Shown here in pieces: positions 61,841 to 64,000 of a stretch of DNA of 64,000 bases; position 1 is the stretch's first letter, and each line of letters starts with the position of its first letter. The position numbers were made by a program, and so were the translations under genes. Origin of the DNA: Caldimonas brevitalea (GTDB taxonomy: Bacteria; Pseudomonadota; Gammaproteobacteria; Burkholderiales; Burkholderiaceae_C); contig NZ_CP011371.1 in assembly GCF_001017435.1 (NCBI RefSeq), positions 1,240,001 to 1,304,000 of the forward strand, written 5' to 3'. The notes below the pieces were generated by a model. The model saw nothing but the letters and a program-made list of their open reading frames with translations. It did not search any database and had not been told where the DNA came from.

Positions 61841-63748
61841 ATGAAGATGTCGAGCCGACTGCGCAGCGCGGCGGTGTCACTGGCCTGCACGGTCCTCTGC
61901 AATCCCGTGCTGGCGCGCGCCAGCGACCTGGCCGACCTGTCGCTCGAACAGCTGGCCCAGGTGGTCGTGACCTCCGCGTCACGGCGCCAGGAGCCGCTCG
62001 CCGGCGTCAGTGCATCGATGTTCGTCATCACGGCCGACGACATCCGCCGCTCGGGCGCCACCAGTCTGCCGGAAGTGTTGCGGCTGGCGCCCAATCTCGA
62101 CGTCGCGCGCCACGACAGCAGCCAGTACGCCATCAGCGCACGCGGCTTCAACAACCTGCTGGCCAACCGCATGCTGGTGATGATCGACGGGCGCACGCTG
62201 TACACGCCCTTGTTCTCGGGGGTGTTGTGGGAGGCCCAGGACCTGATGATCGAAGACATCGAGCGCATCGAGGTCATGAGCGGACCCAGCGCGGCGCAGT
62301 GGGGGACCAACGCGGTCAACGGCGTGATCCACATCCTCACGCGCAATGCACGCGAGACCCAGGGCCAGCTCGCCACCGCCTATGCGGGGCACCAGGGTAG
62401 CGGCGTCGCGGCACGCCACGGCGGCCAGTGGCACGAGAACGGCTGGTACCGCGTCTATGCCAAGGCCTACGAGCGGGCCGACAGTGAGGTCGACGGCGGC
62501 GCCCGCGCGCACGATGCCGCACAAGGTGTGCAGGCCGGCTTTCGTGCCACCTGGGAGGACGGTGCGCGCACCATGACGCTCCAGGGTGATGCGTACCGCG
62601 CGTCACTCGACCAGCAGCCCGGCTCGCGCGAGATTTCTGGCGCCCACCTGCTGGGCCGGTGGCGGCTCGGGCTGGGGGACGGCTCGCACTTGCTGGCGCG
62701 CCTTTATCTCGAGCGCACACAGCGTGACCAGCCGGTGCTGTCCCCGCTGCCCGACGATGCCTTCGAAGAAACGCTCGACACCGTCGATGCGGTGGTGCAG
62801 TACGCGTTGCGGCCGGCCGGTGCGCACGAGCTGCTGTTCGGCGGCGGCCTGCGGCATGTACGCGACCAGGTCGACAACCCCACCACCTTCGCGTTCGTGC
62901 CTACCGCCCGCAACATGACGTGGAGCCGCTTCTTCGCACAAGACCAGATCACGCTGGCACCGGCGCTCACGCTGACGCTGGCGGCCAGTGTCGAGCGCAA
63001 CCCCTATGACGGCACCGACCTGTTGCCGAGCGCCCGGCTGGCCTGGCGCACCAGCGACCGCACGCTGTGGTGGGCTGCCTTGTCGCGCGCGGCGCGCGCG
63101 CCCTCGCGCATCGACCGCGACTACCGCCAGCCGGCGCAGCCGCCTTACCGCTTTCTGGGCGGGCCCGAGTTCCGCTCCGAGCTCTCCGACAGCCTGGAAC
63201 TGGGCCGGCGCGCGCAGGTCGGCCGCGATATCGGCTATTCGGTGACGGGCTTCGTCCATCGGCACCAACGGCTGCGCAGCATCACCCCGACCCCGGTCGG
63301 CGCGCTACTCGAGAACCACCTCGAAGGCTACACGCGGGGGGCCGAAGCTTGGGCTCATTGGCAGGCCGCGCGCGGCTGGAAGGTGAGCGGCGGCGGTGTC
63401 GTGCTACGCCAGCGGCTGCGGGTCAGCGAAGGCGCCACCGACCAGGGCGGCCTGGCGGCACTCGGCAATGATCCGCGGCACTGGTGGTCGCTGCGCTCCT
63501 CGTACGACCTGCGGCGCGACCTGTATTGGGAGGTGGCGTTGCGGCGCACCGGCGCACGCCCCCAACCGGCTGTGTCGGCCTATACCGCGCTGGACACGAG
63601 GCTGGCCTGGCGGCCAGCGGCGGGTGTCGAAGTGGGCCTGTCGGTGCTCAACCTGTTGGGAGCCGAACACGTCGAGTGGCGGTCCTCGAGCGGCGCGGCC
63701 AACGAGTGGGACCGCGCCGCGACGCTGATGGTCCGATGGCAGTTGTGA
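61841..63748 (+). CDS. TonB-dependent outer-membrane receptor
   Basis: 635 residues. Signal peptide (cleaved near NPVLARA), TonB-box-like LEQLAQVVVTSASRR, plug domain with ISARGFNNLLANRMLVMIDG and IEDIERIEVMSGPSAAQWGT, NAVNGVIHILTR, then a barrel ending in MVRWQL. Of the vitamin B12/colicin-I receptor-like class; ligand unknown. It overlaps the YfiR-like gene by 13 bases, an arrangement often tied to signalling rather than uptake. ATGs at 61814 and a TTG at 61802 are alternative starts. Confidence 0.88.
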   Translation: MKMSSRLRSAAVSLACTVLCNPVLARASDLADLSLEQLAQVVVTSASRRQEPLAGVSASMFVITADDIRRSGATSLPEVLRLAPNLDVARHDSSQYAISARGFNNLLANRMLVMIDGRTLYTPLFSGVLWEAQDLMIEDIERIEVMSGPSAAQWGTNAVNGVIHILTRNARETQGQLATAYAGHQGSGVAARHGGQWHENGWYRVYAKAYERADSEVDGGARAHDAAQGVQAGFRATWEDGARTMTLQGDAYRASLDQQPGSREISGAHLLGRWRLGLGDGSHLLARLYLERTQRDQPVLSPLPDDAFEETLDTVDAVVQYALRPAGAHELLFGGGLRHVRDQVDNPTTFAFVPTARNMTWSRFFAQDQITLAPALTLTLAASVERNPYDGTDLLPSARLAWRTSDRTLWWAALSRAARAPSRIDRDYRQPAQPPYRFLGGPEFRSELSDSLELGRRAQVGRDIGYSVTGFVHRHQRLRSITPTPVGALLENHLEGYTRGAEAWAHWQAARGWKVSGGGVVLRQRLRVSEGATDQGGLAALGNDPRHWWSLRSSYDLRRDLYWEVALRRTGARPQPAVSAYTALDTRLAWRPAAGVEVGLSVLNLLGAEHVEWRSSSGAANEWDRAATLMVRWQL

Positions 63749-64000
63749 ACCGCCCCCGCATCGACCTCGCGCCGCACGGCAGCGCCCGGGGGGCCCGGGC
63801 GTGCCCGCGCCGCCGCCGGGTCTTGCATCTCGCGGCACTGACTTTGATCGCCGGCGCCGCGGCCGGGCGGGCGCGGGCGCAAGAGGCGGCGCTGCCGGTC
63901 AGCGTGAAGGCCGCCTATCTCTACAAGTTCCTCAGCTATGTCGAATGGCCGCCGGCGGCCTTCGAGGGCGCCGACAGCCCGATCGTGATCGGCGTGCACG
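63736..64000 (+). CDS. YfiR/DUF4154 family periplasmic protein, 3'-truncated by window end
   Basis: First 88 codons only. After an Arg-rich leader and signal helix (LHLAALTLIAGAAAGRARA) comes the family start LPVSVKAAYLYKFLSYVEWP followed by SPIVIGVH. YfiR-type proteins lie beside TonB-like receptors and control a membrane kinase or diguanylate cyclase, which would be expected just beyond the window. The start overlaps the receptor stop. Confidence 0.85.
   Translation, partial: MAVVNRPRIDLAPHGSARGARACPRRRRVLHLAALTLIAGAAAGRARAQEAALPVSVKAAYLYKFLSYVEWPPAAFEGADSPIVIGVH

Overview
The window is high-G+C DNA (I judge this from codon third positions and have not counted it) from a betaproteobacterium, most likely order Burkholderiales. 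The clues are the cytochrome-oxidase assembly run (ctaE, SURF1, small assembly protein, ctaA, ctaB, SCO), an rpoH behind a perfect CIRCE element, the imuA-imuB-dnaE2 cassette, and a Hrp2-family type III secretion system (T3SS) of the Ralstonia/Xanthomonas/Burkholderia kind. I see no tRNA, rRNA, IS element or CRISPR array. The one structural RNA is rnpB at 55096-55427.

Layout. 1-5.2 kb: end of ctaE, then a tightly overlapping oxidase-maturation operon. 5.3-6.4 kb: rpoH with terminator and CIRCE. 6.5-8.6 kb: a chromosomal actin-like ParM homologue with a small ParR-like partner and a 17-bp perfect hairpin upstream. 8.7-14.8 kb: an unusual five-gene minus-strand operon: OmpR-type regulator, c-type-heme HAMP sensor, SulP permease with STAS and extra C-terminal repeats, proline-rich membrane protein, and an orphan TAXI solute receptor. 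15.2-18.8 kb: Fur-type iron uptake (TonB receptor, PepSY protein, small membrane protein). 18.8-22.4 kb: sigma-54 response regulator and cytoplasmic TPR-histidine kinase.

22.6-45.2 kb: a nearly complete Hrp2 T3SS in two blocks in Xanthomonas-like order: sctU-V-P-Q-R-S-hpaA-hpaB, and sctC-D-[E-G-F candidates]-harpin-like-hrpB1-sctI-J-K-L-N-O-T followed by an HrpB/HrpX-type AraC regulator and a lytic transglycosylase. The sctC promoter carries a perfect hrpII/PIP box (TTCGC-N15-TTCGC) and the sctU promoter a one-mismatch version. Both are followed after exactly 31 bp by a YANNNT hexamer, so the resident AraC regulator very probably drives both. Between the blocks sits a TPR protein shaped like the 20.6-22.4 kb kinase but without its phospho-histidine and ATP-binding motifs. 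A Ser/Thr kinase is divergent from sctC. No translocon, SctW or obvious effector is in the window apart from a Gly-rich harpin-like protein.

47-64 kb: LexA-controlled imuA-imuB-dnaE2 mutasome, VOC protein, pyrC, DUF3025 gene, rnpB, Bcr/CflA-type efflux pump, membrane PAS histidine kinase, DUF2269 protein, SDR-DoxX fusion, small membrane protein, a second TonB-dependent receptor and the start of a YfiR-like gene cut by the window end.

The most interesting unexplained signals are: (1) a roughly 55-residue domain present twice at the C-terminus of the SulP transporter and twice at the C-terminus of the Ser/Thr kinase; (2) the degenerate kinase inside the T3SS locus; (3) two 17-bp palindromes exactly 30 bp apart, plus three helically phased ACGAAGGGG repeats, upstream of the AraC regulator; (4) the heme sensor/SulP/TAXI operon; (5) a C-terminal Cys...LGL(C/S) motif shared by three exported or membrane proteins.
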